From: Thermoflavifilum aggregans
Lineage (GTDB): Bacteria > Bacteroidota > Bacteroidia > Chitinophagales > Chitinophagaceae
Length of the DNA: 64,000 bases
Assembly (NCBI RefSeq): GCF_002797735.1
Contig: NZ_PGFG01000001.1
Coordinates: 1,488,001-1,552,000 of the forward strand
Reading direction: 5' to 3'
Part shown: piece by piece, positions 35,853 to 44,160 of the stretch
Layout of the letters: the number at the start of each line of letters is the position of its first letter
How positions within the stretch are numbered: position 1 is the stretch's first letter
Made by a program: the position numbers and the translations under genes
The notes under the pieces: model-generated
What the model saw: only the letters and a program-made list of their open reading frames with translations
Database searches by the model: none
What the model was told of the DNA's origin: nothing

Positions 35853-38069
35853 ATGATTCAAAATACAACCATCGGTAAACAGGTATATCGAACCATTCAT
35901 TTTATTGCTATCTGGCTTTTGTTAAGTGTTTGTTACGTTGCCTGTCGTCATCAGAGGATGCAGGATCATGACTGGCCTGTGTATCATGGCAGTAAAGACA
36001 ATGCACATTATAGCCCTCTCAAGCAGATTGATACACAGAACGTACAGCAATTGCGTGTTGCCTGGGTTTTTCACACAGGCGATGCTGATACCGCCAACCA
36101 TTCACAAATTGAATGTAACCCCATAGTGGTTAATGGCACTTTATATGCTACTTCACCTCAGCTTAAGGTATTTGCCCTGGATGCCGCCACCGGTAAACTG
36201 AAATGGATGTTTAACCCCATGGATAGTTTGCCGGCTGATAAAAAATCATTTTTCATTTTAAACATCAACCGGGGTGTAACCTACTGGACAGATCATCGGG
36301 GTGATGAGAGAATATTTTTTGTGGCCGGATCTTATCTGTATGCGCTGGATGCAAAATCAGGGAAACCTGTTTTATCATTTGGCAACCAGGGGAGGGTGGA
36401 TCTCCATGATGGGCTTGGTAGAGATGTGTCTGATTTATTCATTACAGCCACTTCGCCTGGCATCATATATCATGATTTGCTGATTATGGGCAGCAGGGTT
36501 GATGAAGGGCCTGCGGCAGCCCCCGGTCATATCCGGGCGTATGATGTGAGAACAGGCAAAATCAAGTGGATTTTCTATACCATTCCTCAGCCCGGCGAAA
36601 CAGGTTATGATAGCTGGAAAGATCCGGATGCATGGAAACATATTGGTGGTGCAAACGACTGGTCGGGTTTTTCCATGGATGAAAAGCGACGCATTGTATA
36701 TGCTTCTTTAGGTTCGGCTTCTTTTGATTTTTATGGTGGGAAACGTTTGGGTAACAATCTGTTTGCAGATTGCATATTGGCTCTGGATGCAGCTACCGGT
36801 AAACTGTTATGGTATTATCAAACTACACATCATGATGTGTGGGATGGTGATTTACCCACACCACCTACACTGGTGAGTATTCAGCGAAATGGGAAAACTA
36901 TAAATGCCCTTGCACAGCCTACAAAGAGGGGATATTTGTTTTTGTTTGACCGGTTGAACGGTAAATCTTTATATCCTGTTCGCGAAATACCAGTGCCCCA
37001 AAAGTCTGATCTAGAGGGAGAAGTATTATCGCCCACACAGCCTATTCCTGTAGCTCCCGCACCTTTTGGCATGCAACATCTTCAGCGGTATGCTGTCAAT
37101 CCTTTTTTACCGGAATCTTCCCGGAGGTCAGTTCTGGAAAGATGGAAGCAACTTGATTCGCCTCAGCTGTTTGCACCGCCTTCGCTACGAGGCATTGTAT
37201 TGTTGCCTGGCGGCATGGACGGTGGTGCAGAATGGGGCGGAGCTGCCTATGATCCCGAAACGCATTGGCTTTATGTGAACAGCAATAGGATGGCATGGAT
37301 TATTCAGATGATTCCGCTCAGACATCCATCAGCCGCAGTTTCCCATCGCACCTATCCGGAGGCCGGAAAGCAGTTGTATCAGCAATATTGCATGAGCTGT
37401 CATGGCGCTGACCGAAAGGGCGGACAAAATTATCCTTCCTTGTTGCAAGTAAATCTGAAATACGACACCACCCGTTTTTATGCTTTGCTGAACAGCGGAC
37501 GAAGAATGATGCCCTCGTTCAGTCGTCTGACAACCGATGAAAAACGGGCACTCGCAAGCTTCATTCTCCAGATTCGGGCATTGCAGTCCAAACCTTATGT
37601 AGCCAGGGATACACAGGCCGATCCTTACCTGAATTTACCTTACACAATCAATGGTTACACCAAATTTCTGAGTCCGGAAGGATGGTCTGCTATTCCGCCT
37701 CCATGGGGCCAACTCACAGCTTATAATTTGCAAACCGGACAGATTGAATGGCAGATTCCTTTAGGCTATTATCCCTACATGAAGGATAAGGATACTCTTA
37801 CGGGAGCCGAAAACTATGGTGGAGCCGTGGTAACGAAAGGTGGCTTGCTTTTTATTGCTGCAACACCTGATGGGAAAATACGTGCATTTCACAAACGTAC
37901 CGGAAAGCTGCTATGGCAGGCCGATTTGCCGGCACCTGCTTTTGCTACCCCGGCTGTGTACAGTTGTGACGGAAAAGAATATGTGGTGGTGGCCTGTGGC
38001 GGAGGAAAGCTGGGTACCGCATCTGGCGATGCTTATGTGGCCTTTGCATTACCTGATTCGATACAATGA
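35853..38069 (+). CDS. PQQ-dependent dehydrogenase (glucose dehydrogenase-like) with inserted cytochrome c domain
   Basis: 738 residues from the ATG at 35853 (the upstream TTG is unlikely). A lipoprotein-like signal ends near CYVACRHQ. An eight-bladed quinoprotein propeller has HYSPLKQIDTQNVQQLRVAW near 55, repeated LDAATGKLKW-type blade motifs and HHDVWDGDLPTPPTL near 320. A cytochrome c domain interrupts it at about 500-585, with CMSCHG (Cys513, Cys516, His517) and a methionine ligand candidate in RRMMPSF near 551. The propeller then resumes (WGQLTAYNLQTGQIEWQIPLG). The family oxidises aldoses to lactones, passing electrons through PQQ, here directly to its own haem. Substrate and the final acceptor are inference. 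Confidence 0.85.
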   Translation: MIQNTTIGKQVYRTIHFIAIWLLLSVCYVACRHQRMQDHDWPVYHGSKDNAHYSPLKQIDTQNVQQLRVAWVFHTGDADTANHSQIECNPIVVNGTLYATSPQLKVFALDAATGKLKWMFNPMDSLPADKKSFFILNINRGVTYWTDHRGDERIFFVAGSYLYALDAKSGKPVLSFGNQGRVDLHDGLGRDVSDLFITATSPGIIYHDLLIMGSRVDEGPAAAPGHIRAYDVRTGKIKWIFYTIPQPGETGYDSWKDPDAWKHIGGANDWSGFSMDEKRRIVYASLGSASFDFYGGKRLGNNLFADCILALDAATGKLLWYYQTTHHDVWDGDLPTPPTLVSIQRNGKTINALAQPTKRGYLFLFDRLNGKSLYPVREIPVPQKSDLEGEVLSPTQPIPVAPAPFGMQHLQRYAVNPFLPESSRRSVLERWKQLDSPQLFAPPSLRGIVLLPGGMDGGAEWGGAAYDPETHWLYVNSNRMAWIIQMIPLRHPSAAVSHRTYPEAGKQLYQQYCMSCHGADRKGGQNYPSLLQVNLKYDTTRFYALLNSGRRMMPSFSRLTTDEKRALASFILQIRALQSKPYVARDTQADPYLNLPYTINGYTKFLSPEGWSAIPPPWGQLTAYNLQTGQIEWQIPLGYYPYMKDKDTLTGAENYGGAVVTKGGLLFIAATPDGKIRAFHKRTGKLLWQADLPAPAFATPAVYSCDGKEYVVVACGGGKLGTASGDAYVAFALPDSIQ

Positions 38070-38081
38070 AAACATGATGGT

Positions 38082-39218
38082 ATGAAAAGAAGAGATTTTA
38101 TTGCACAATTCAGCATGACCGTTGTGGCTGCAGGAGTTGCACCTGCCTGTCTTTCAGATATTGTACCTGCCATGAACAAGCTTCCCCGCTGGCGGGGTTT
38201 TAATCTGCTTGATTTCTTTTCACCCGATCCGGCACATCGTGTGCAGCACACAACTGATGAACATCTGAAATGGATGCGCGACTGGGGATTTGATTTTATT
38301 CGTCTGCCCATTGCTTATCCGTATTATTTGCACATTGATCGCACAAAAAATATTTCACCGGAAGATGTATATCATATCAATGATCAGGCGGTAGAAGAAA
38401 TCGTTCGTCTGGTGGATAAAGCCAATCAATACGGATTGCATGTAAGCGTCAACCTGCACCGGGCTCCGGGTTACTGTATCAATGCAGGTTTTCATGAGCC
38501 CTTTAATCTTTGGAAAGATGAAGTGGCACAACAGGCATTTTATTTTCACTGGAACATGTGGGCTAGACAATTCAAAGATCGATCAGCCAAACAGGTGAGC
38601 TTTGATTTAATCAATGAGCCTGCTATGCGCGAAGATATGAATGACCAGCATTCACCTGCAACTGCCTTACCCGGTGAATTATACCGCAAAATAATTGTGG
38701 GAGCTGCACATGCTATCTGGAAAGAAAATCCGTCGCGTATCATCCTGGCTGATGGCAATCATGTAGGTAACGATATCATTCCTGAAATTGAAGATCTGAA
38801 CATTGCACAAAGCTGCCGGGGCTATTATCCGCATGCGATATCCCATTACAAGGCGCCATGGGCCAACAAAGATCCTGAACACATGCCTGTGCCCGTGTGG
38901 CCGGGACAGATTGGCAATCAATATTTTGATCGCCATAAGCTGGAGAAATATTATCAGCCCTGGATCCAACTGGTGCAAAAAGGCATTGGTGTGCATTGCG
39001 GCGAATGCGGCTGCTGGAATCAAACACCGCATTCTGTGTTCCTGAGCTGGTTTGGAGATGTACTGGATATTCTCACAGCTGCAGGTATTGGTTATGCACT
39101 CTGGAATTTTATCGGTGATTTTGGTGTGCTCAATTCAGGTCGGAGTGATGTGCAGTATGAAAACTGGTATGGATATCAGCTGGATCGCCAGTTGCTGGAA
39201 TTGCTGATGAAACATTAA
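38082..39218 (+). CDS. Glycoside hydrolase family 5, exported
   Basis: 378 residues. The N-terminus MKRRDFIAQFSM and the following hydrophobic stretch look like a Tat or lipoprotein-type signal (cysteine near 23). RGFNLLDFF and FDFIRLPIAYPYY lead into the barrel, LHVSVNLHRAPGYC contains the conserved histidine-arginine region, the acid/base is Glu179 in DLINEPAM, and the nucleophile is Glu308 in VHCGECGCW. The barrel ends with GYALWNFIGDFG. A retaining endo- or exo-glucanase/mannanase-type activity is likely. It starts 12 bases after the PQQ dehydrogenase. Confidence 0.88.
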   Translation: MKRRDFIAQFSMTVVAAGVAPACLSDIVPAMNKLPRWRGFNLLDFFSPDPAHRVQHTTDEHLKWMRDWGFDFIRLPIAYPYYLHIDRTKNISPEDVYHINDQAVEEIVRLVDKANQYGLHVSVNLHRAPGYCINAGFHEPFNLWKDEVAQQAFYFHWNMWARQFKDRSAKQVSFDLINEPAMREDMNDQHSPATALPGELYRKIIVGAAHAIWKENPSRIILADGNHVGNDIIPEIEDLNIAQSCRGYYPHAISHYKAPWANKDPEHMPVPVWPGQIGNQYFDRHKLEKYYQPWIQLVQKGIGVHCGECGCWNQTPHSVFLSWFGDVLDILTAAGIGYALWNFIGDFGVLNSGRSDVQYENWYGYQLDRQLLELLMKH

Positions 39219-39261
39219 AGTTGCTATTCTTTCTGATGGAAATATAAACTTGTTTTCAGTG

Positions 39262-40749
39262 ATGTATACATATAGGAATTCGCAAGCATATAGGCACGCA
39301 GGAAAGTTTATCGGGATGTTTGTTTTTTTGTCAAGTTTATGTTTTAACTTTTTATTTTCCTTAATCGAAACTTATGCACAGCCTGCAGGAAAGGTTGAGC
39401 GGCTGCGTGTGTCAGACAATCATCGGTATCTGGTTTATGCAGATGGAAGTCCTTTTTTCTGGTTGGGCGATACTGCATGGGAATTGTTTCACCGGTTGAA
39501 CCGGGATAGCTGCCTGTTGTATCTGGACAATCGGGCGAATAAAGGTTTTACAGTCATCCAGGCTGTGATACTGGCGGAGTTGGATGGTTTGCATACACCC
39601 AATGCAGAGGGGCATATACCATTGATTCATGATGATCCTACGCAACCCAATGAAGCCTATTTTCAGGATGTGGACTGGGTAATTCAGCAGGCTGCCAAAA
39701 GAGGTTTGTACATGGCTATATTACCTACCTGGGGAGATAAGGTATATACCGATCGATGGGGAATAGGGCCTGAGATTTTTAATTCGCGCAATGCATACCA
39801 GTATGGTTATTTTTTAGGGAAACGATATCGCCATCAATGGAATATTATCTGGATTCTGGGCGGAGACAGAAATCCACGCAATGAACGAGATGTGGACACC
39901 TGGCGGGCATTGGCAAAAGGTATTGAAGACGGTGTAGGTGATGAGGATAGTTGCCTGATGAGTTTTCATCCCCAGCCTAATGATGCAGGTGGATCGGCGG
40001 CATGGTTTCATAAAGATGCGTGGCTTGATTTTAACATGCTGCAAACGGGACATTGCAAGGATGATCCCGTGTATCGGCAAGTGATATATGATTATGGGTT
40101 AACACCTGTAAAACCTGTACTGGACGGTGAATCGTTGTATGAAGATCATCCGGTTTGTTTTCAGCCTGATAAATTTGGATTTTCTACTGCTGCAGATGTA
40201 AGGAAAAAATTTTACTGGGATTTATTTTCTGGTGCATTTGGGATCACCTATGGATGCCATGATATTTGGCAGTTTTACAGTTCCGCACATGTGGGCATCA
40301 ATCATCCGCAGCGGTACTGGTATGAAGCGCTGGATTTACCGGGATCATTTCAGGCAGCAATCGTGAAAAAACTGATGTTGTCCAGGCCTTTAGTGAGTCG
40401 TGTACCTGCTGAAGATGTATTGATGGGAGATACATTGAGTGGTGCAGATCATATCGTTGCCACACGTGATGCAGATAGCAATTATATGATGGTGTATACC
40501 CCTACAGGGAAATCATTTTCAGTAAACTTATCGGTATTGAGAGCACGTCAGATCAGATGCTGGTGGTTTGATCCTCGCAATGGGGAAGCGAAAGAGATAG
40601 GAGAGCAAACGAAGCCAGAGATCTATTATGCCCAACCGCCATCATCCGGATACGGGAATGATTGGGTGCTTGTTATAGATAATGCTGATGCTGATTTTCC
40701 ACCTCCGGGAACATCACCGTTAAAAAAGGTGAATGACCAAACAGAGTAA
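39262..40749 (+). CDS. DUF4038 (GH140/apiosidase-like) glycoside hydrolase
   Basis: 495 residues from the ATG at 39262. Signal peptide to about AYAQPAG (hydrophobic about 16-38). The DUF4038 barrel has FFWLGDTAWELFHRLNR near 66, GFTVIQAVIL, NIIWILGGDRNPR near 200 and PVKPVLDGESLYED near 290, containing the probable catalytic acidic residues. The C-terminal beta domain (WWFDPRNGEAKEIG) matches the putative collagen-binding domain usually found behind DUF4038. The characterised relative is an apiosidase acting on rhamnogalacturonan II, but many DUF4038 proteins have other or unknown targets. Confidence 0.82.
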   Translation: MYTYRNSQAYRHAGKFIGMFVFLSSLCFNFLFSLIETYAQPAGKVERLRVSDNHRYLVYADGSPFFWLGDTAWELFHRLNRDSCLLYLDNRANKGFTVIQAVILAELDGLHTPNAEGHIPLIHDDPTQPNEAYFQDVDWVIQQAAKRGLYMAILPTWGDKVYTDRWGIGPEIFNSRNAYQYGYFLGKRYRHQWNIIWILGGDRNPRNERDVDTWRALAKGIEDGVGDEDSCLMSFHPQPNDAGGSAAWFHKDAWLDFNMLQTGHCKDDPVYRQVIYDYGLTPVKPVLDGESLYEDHPVCFQPDKFGFSTAADVRKKFYWDLFSGAFGITYGCHDIWQFYSSAHVGINHPQRYWYEALDLPGSFQAAIVKKLMLSRPLVSRVPAEDVLMGDTLSGADHIVATRDADSNYMMVYTPTGKSFSVNLSVLRARQIRCWWFDPRNGEAKEIGEQTKPEIYYAQPPSSGYGNDWVLVIDNADADFPPPGTSPLKKVNDQTE

Positions 40750-40845
40750 AATGTGATTTATATGCCTGAACACATGTAATAAGCATACGTGATTGCTGAT
40801 GTTTAAACATGTAAGTTTTATGTATCTTTTTAAAATAGTTATGCC

Positions 40846-42510
40846 ATGTATCGTTATTTGTTCTTTTGTTTTTTATGCCTGATATTGTCTTATCAGGGAG
40901 ATACACAAACTACATTTTCTGAGAACACGGGTAAATATGGTGAATTTCTGCAGCAACTTGTATCCATGATTCAAAAAGATGCACCTCTTCAAACATACCA
41001 GGTAGAGGGAAAGAAATATGATCTGTTTGTAGAATGGCTGCGCGACCATGTATATGTATTGCAGGCCATGAAATATTTTTCTCCGCATGTGCGATCGGGT
41101 GTGGAATTATTTCTTGATCAGCAGACACCACAGGGATTCTTTTATGATTACATATATCCGATTGATGATGGAGTCAATAACCGGCTCAATTTTTTTGATC
41201 GGAAATACACAAAGGTATTTCCTGGTGAAAAGCTTCAGATGCATAGATTGCCCGTAGAAGCAGATGTTGAATACCTTGCGGTACAGGGTGTATATCATAT
41301 CTGGCAGGCAACCGGCGATACGTTGTTCATAAAACAATACCTGCCCGTTTTACGCAAAGCCATGACAGAGGTGATGACCGATCCGGTTCGCTGGTCAAGG
41401 AAATATCAGCTGGTGAAAAGGGGATATACAATTGACACTTGGGATTTTCAGGCGTTGCCCATGTCGATAGAAGAATTTCATCGGCGATACGGAGATCCTT
41501 CGCAGGGTATTATGAATGTGTGTGATACTACACCGATGGGGATTATGCATGGGGACAACAGCGGATACTTTGATGCTTCTCGTAAACTATCTGCTTTATA
41601 TGCAATTACAGGAGATAGTGCTGAAGCACATATCTGGCAACTGCAGGCCGAATTGCTTCGTGCAAGGGCCAATACATATTGCTGGAATGGGAAATATTAC
41701 AAACATTTTGTGCCTGATGATCCTGTGCCTGATTATTTGCACATCGATGAAGCGCATACCCTCAGCCTTTCCAATGCTTATGATATCAACCGCGGATTGC
41801 CAACAGAGCTGATGGCAGAGAGTATTATCCAAACCTATCAGGATTTGTATCAGCGTGTAAAAGATTCCTGCATAGCAGAATGGTTTGGCATTTATCCGGC
41901 TTATGCACCCGAATACGCAGGAGCTAAACCAGGTACTTATGTGAATGGTGGCATTCTTACAGTTGTAGCCGGTGAACTTGCCAGGGCTGCCTTTCAGCAT
42001 GGCTATGAAAGTTATGGAGTGGATATTCTGAATCGCTTGATGCAACTCAGTGAAAAAAACAATCATTATCTGTATGCCGTTTATCGGCCTGATGGCACTC
42101 CTGATGGTGGAATGCCCGATGCATGGGCACAGGCAGCCGTAGTGAGTGCGTTGATTGAAGGCCTTGCCGGCGTGGTAGATGCTTCAGCCTTGTTTCAGCA
42201 GATAGAGCTTTCTCCGCGATGGATGGCAACGGGCCTAAAACAAGCAACCGTGCAGGTAAGCTATCCTGCTTCGGGAAAAACATTTGGCTACTCCTGGCTT
42301 TATGACGACCGCCACCGGAAAATTGAACTCAGCTTGAAAGGTGATGCCCGGCGGGTAAAGGCAAGGATCTGGCTGCCTGCCGAGGCGGTGGACCGGGCTT
42401 CTGCTTTTGTGAACCAGCAACGGGTGCCGGCACATCTGGAATGGGTAAGACAAAGCCCTTACCTGGTGTTTACCTGCCCCGGGAATGCTACCCTGCAGGT
42501 GAAATGGTAA
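40846..42510 (+). CDS. Secreted six-hairpin glycosidase-like protein, family unassigned
   Basis: 554 residues with a signal peptide (residues 1-20). The body is rich in helical pairs typical of an (alpha/alpha)6 barrel: VEWLRDHVYVLQAMKYF, VEADVEYLAVQGVYHIWQATGD, TIDTWDFQALPMSIEEF, GDNSGYFDASRKLSALYAITGD and DGGMPDAWAQAAVVSALIEG. The last 90 residues look like a beta domain. Conserved-looking acidic sites are in DTWDFQ (near 190) and PDGGMPDAW (near 425). I do not recognise a specific GH family; debranching-like (GH133), GH63-like and GH78-like superfamily members have similar layouts. It is the last gene of the locus. Confidence 0.6.
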   Translation: MYRYLFFCFLCLILSYQGDTQTTFSENTGKYGEFLQQLVSMIQKDAPLQTYQVEGKKYDLFVEWLRDHVYVLQAMKYFSPHVRSGVELFLDQQTPQGFFYDYIYPIDDGVNNRLNFFDRKYTKVFPGEKLQMHRLPVEADVEYLAVQGVYHIWQATGDTLFIKQYLPVLRKAMTEVMTDPVRWSRKYQLVKRGYTIDTWDFQALPMSIEEFHRRYGDPSQGIMNVCDTTPMGIMHGDNSGYFDASRKLSALYAITGDSAEAHIWQLQAELLRARANTYCWNGKYYKHFVPDDPVPDYLHIDEAHTLSLSNAYDINRGLPTELMAESIIQTYQDLYQRVKDSCIAEWFGIYPAYAPEYAGAKPGTYVNGGILTVVAGELARAAFQHGYESYGVDILNRLMQLSEKNNHYLYAVYRPDGTPDGGMPDAWAQAAVVSALIEGLAGVVDASALFQQIELSPRWMATGLKQATVQVSYPASGKTFGYSWLYDDRHRKIELSLKGDARRVKARIWLPAEAVDRASAFVNQQRVPAHLEWVRQSPYLVFTCPGNATLQVKW

Positions 42511-42524
42511 ATAACCAATACATA

Positions 42525-42554
42525 TTGCAGTTTCGAATATTCTCTGTACCTTTG
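42525..42554 (+). promoter_or_regulatory. Consensus Bacteroidota promoter of rpmE2 (TTG-N19-TACCTTTG)
   Basis: TTG at 42525-42527 and TACCTTTG at 42547-42554 are separated by exactly 19 bases, a perfect match to TTG-N19-TAnnTTTG. The rpmE2 ATG follows 19 bases later. Confidence 0.8.
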
Positions 42555-42573
42555 CTGTCCAAATTAATTACTC

Positions 42574-42876
42574 ATGAAAGAAGGTATTCATCCGCAGGAT
42601 TATCGGTTTGTGGTATTCAAGGATATGTCGAACGGGTATAGCTTTCTGAGCCGTTCCACTGCACAATCCAAAGAAACTATCGTATGGGAGGATGGTAAGG
42701 AGTATCCTTTGGTGAAGGTGGAAATATCCAATACTTCACATCCTTTCTTCACCGGTAAGAAAGTGCTGGTGGATACCACGGGACGTATTGAAAAATTCCG
42801 CAAGCGTTATCAGAAAGCGGATCAATCCCCAGCTTCTGAAGAAGCCGAAAAGCCCAAAGCTGCACCTAAAAAATAA
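42574..42876 (+). CDS. rpmE2: 50S ribosomal protein L31 type B
   Basis: 100 residues. [23 protein letters not shown] and the [28 protein letters not shown] segment identify L31. The zinc-binding cysteines of type A L31 are absent, which defines type B (the form that dispenses with zinc). The last 20 residues are a charged Glu/Lys/Ala/Pro tail beyond the conserved domain. It has its own strong promoter and terminator, so it is independent of the carbohydrate locus. Confidence 0.95.
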   Translation: MKEGIHPQDYRFVVFKDMSNGYSFLSRSTAQSKETIVWEDGKEYPLVKVEISNTSHPFFTGKKVLVDTTGRIEKFRKRYQKADQSPASEEAEKPKAAPKK

Positions 42877-42886
42877 AACCTGCAAG

Positions 42887-42911
42887 AGCCTGTGTACATC
42901 ACAGGCTTTTG
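42887..42911 (+). terminator. Rho-independent terminator of rpmE2
   Basis: AGCCTGTG and CACAGGCT form a perfect eight-base stem around TACAT, followed by TTTGTATTTTT. It is intertwined with the promoter of the next gene. Confidence 0.85.
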
Positions 42912-42919
42912 TATTTTTG
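42890..42919 (+). promoter_or_regulatory. Promoter of the GlmU-like gene, overlapping the terminator
   Basis: CTG at 42890-42892 (inside the terminator stem), 19 bases, then TATTTTTG at 42912-42919, which matches TAnnTTTG. The ATG at 42925 lies five bases after the box, so the transcript should be leaderless or nearly so. Confidence 0.6.
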
Positions 42920-42924
42920 CCCCG

Positions 42925-44160
42925 ATGAATATCCTCCTATTTGATGATCCTTCTGTTCGTCAGCAGCTGTATCCTCTTTCGCTGACGCGAAGCATAGCCG
43001 ATTTTCGCGTGGGAATCCTTACCCTGCGGGAAAAATGGTCATATGTATCGGGAGGTCTGCCTGTCCATATCTGCACCGAACCTTATCTGCAGGCTTTGTA
43101 TCCTCTTCCTGGTAAGCCGGATGATTTCACAGTCATTGCTTCGCATCTATTGCCTGACGAAGATTTCTGGCATGCTGTGGACCGATTGGCTCCGGGTGAG
43201 GGATTGTTCACACCAGGCGGTGATCTGATTGCTTTCCGCGAAAAAGACATTACACCAGTAGATATCTGTTCCAGGCTTCATGCTGCTGCATATGCTGATA
43301 CGCTGAAACATATTGCCTACAGCCAACGCTTGCATGCACTCCATTCACTAACGGATGTGTTTACGTACAATGGAAGGGAGATTCAGCGCGATTGGCAATT
43401 GTTATTCGGGTCGGCAAGTAAAAATATGCAACAGGGCGAGTGGATAAAATCCACCGTCATTGGCAAACATCCGGTGTATGCGGGACCGCATGCGCGGGTT
43501 CTGGCCAGTATCATCAATACAGAAGCCGGGCCCGTGTTTATTGATGAAGGTGTCGAAATCATGGAAGGCACTACCATTCGCGGTCCGGTAGCTATTTGCC
43601 GGAATGCGGTCATCAAGATGGGTACACGCATATACGGAGCTACTACCATTGGTCCTTCTTGTACAATTGGCGGAGAGGTAAAGAATGCAGTGATATTTGG
43701 CTATTCCAACAAGGCTCATGAAGGTTATCTGGGCGATAGTGTGGTGGGTGAATGGTGCAATCTGGGAGCCAACACCAACAGTTCCAATATCAAGAACAAC
43801 GCCGGTACCGTACGCATCTGGAATCAGGCTGTGCAGGCTTATGTGCCGGCAGGTAAAAAATGCGGCGTGTTGATGGGTGATTTTTCCCGTTGCGGCATCG
43901 GGACCATGCTTAATACAGGCACAGTGATTGGTGTTTCCTGCAACATCTTTGGTGGTGATTTTCCACCCAAGCATATTCCTTCGTTCAGCTGGGGCGGAGC
44001 AGATCGCTGGATGCAGTATGATCTGCAAAAAGCCCTGCAGGATGCCGATGCCTGGATGCAGCTCAAACAGCAATCGCTATCAGAAGTACAACGTCAGATA
44101 TTCTCTCATTTGTATCATCATCATTTATCTGGATTACCTGTACAGTCAAAAGTATCATGA
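42925..44160 (+). CDS. GlmU-family sugar nucleotidyltransferase with left-handed beta-helix domain
   Basis: 411 residues. The N-terminal NILLFDD...LYPLSLTRSIADFRVGILTLREKW is characteristic of the Bacteroidota GlmU-like family. The C-terminal half is a hexapeptide-repeat beta-helix (VFIDEGVEIMEGTTIRGPVAIC, then IKMGTRIYGATTIGPSCTIGG, and LGANTNSSNIKNN). These proteins are annotated as UDP-N-acetylglucosamine diphosphorylase/glucosamine-1-phosphate N-acetyltransferase and may supply UDP-GlcNAc for cell wall. The ATG at 42925 is set by the promoter box and the family N-terminus; the GTG at 42892 would lie inside the terminator. It overlaps tpiA by four bases. Confidence 0.85.
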   Translation: MNILLFDDPSVRQQLYPLSLTRSIADFRVGILTLREKWSYVSGGLPVHICTEPYLQALYPLPGKPDDFTVIASHLLPDEDFWHAVDRLAPGEGLFTPGGDLIAFREKDITPVDICSRLHAAAYADTLKHIAYSQRLHALHSLTDVFTYNGREIQRDWQLLFGSASKNMQQGEWIKSTVIGKHPVYAGPHARVLASIINTEAGPVFIDEGVEIMEGTTIRGPVAICRNAVIKMGTRIYGATTIGPSCTIGGEVKNAVIFGYSNKAHEGYLGDSVVGEWCNLGANTNSSNIKNNAGTVRIWNQAVQAYVPAGKKCGVLMGDFSRCGIGTMLNTGTVIGVSCNIFGGDFPPKHIPSFSWGGADRWMQYDLQKALQDADAWMQLKQQSLSEVQRQIFSHLYHHHLSGLPVQSKVS

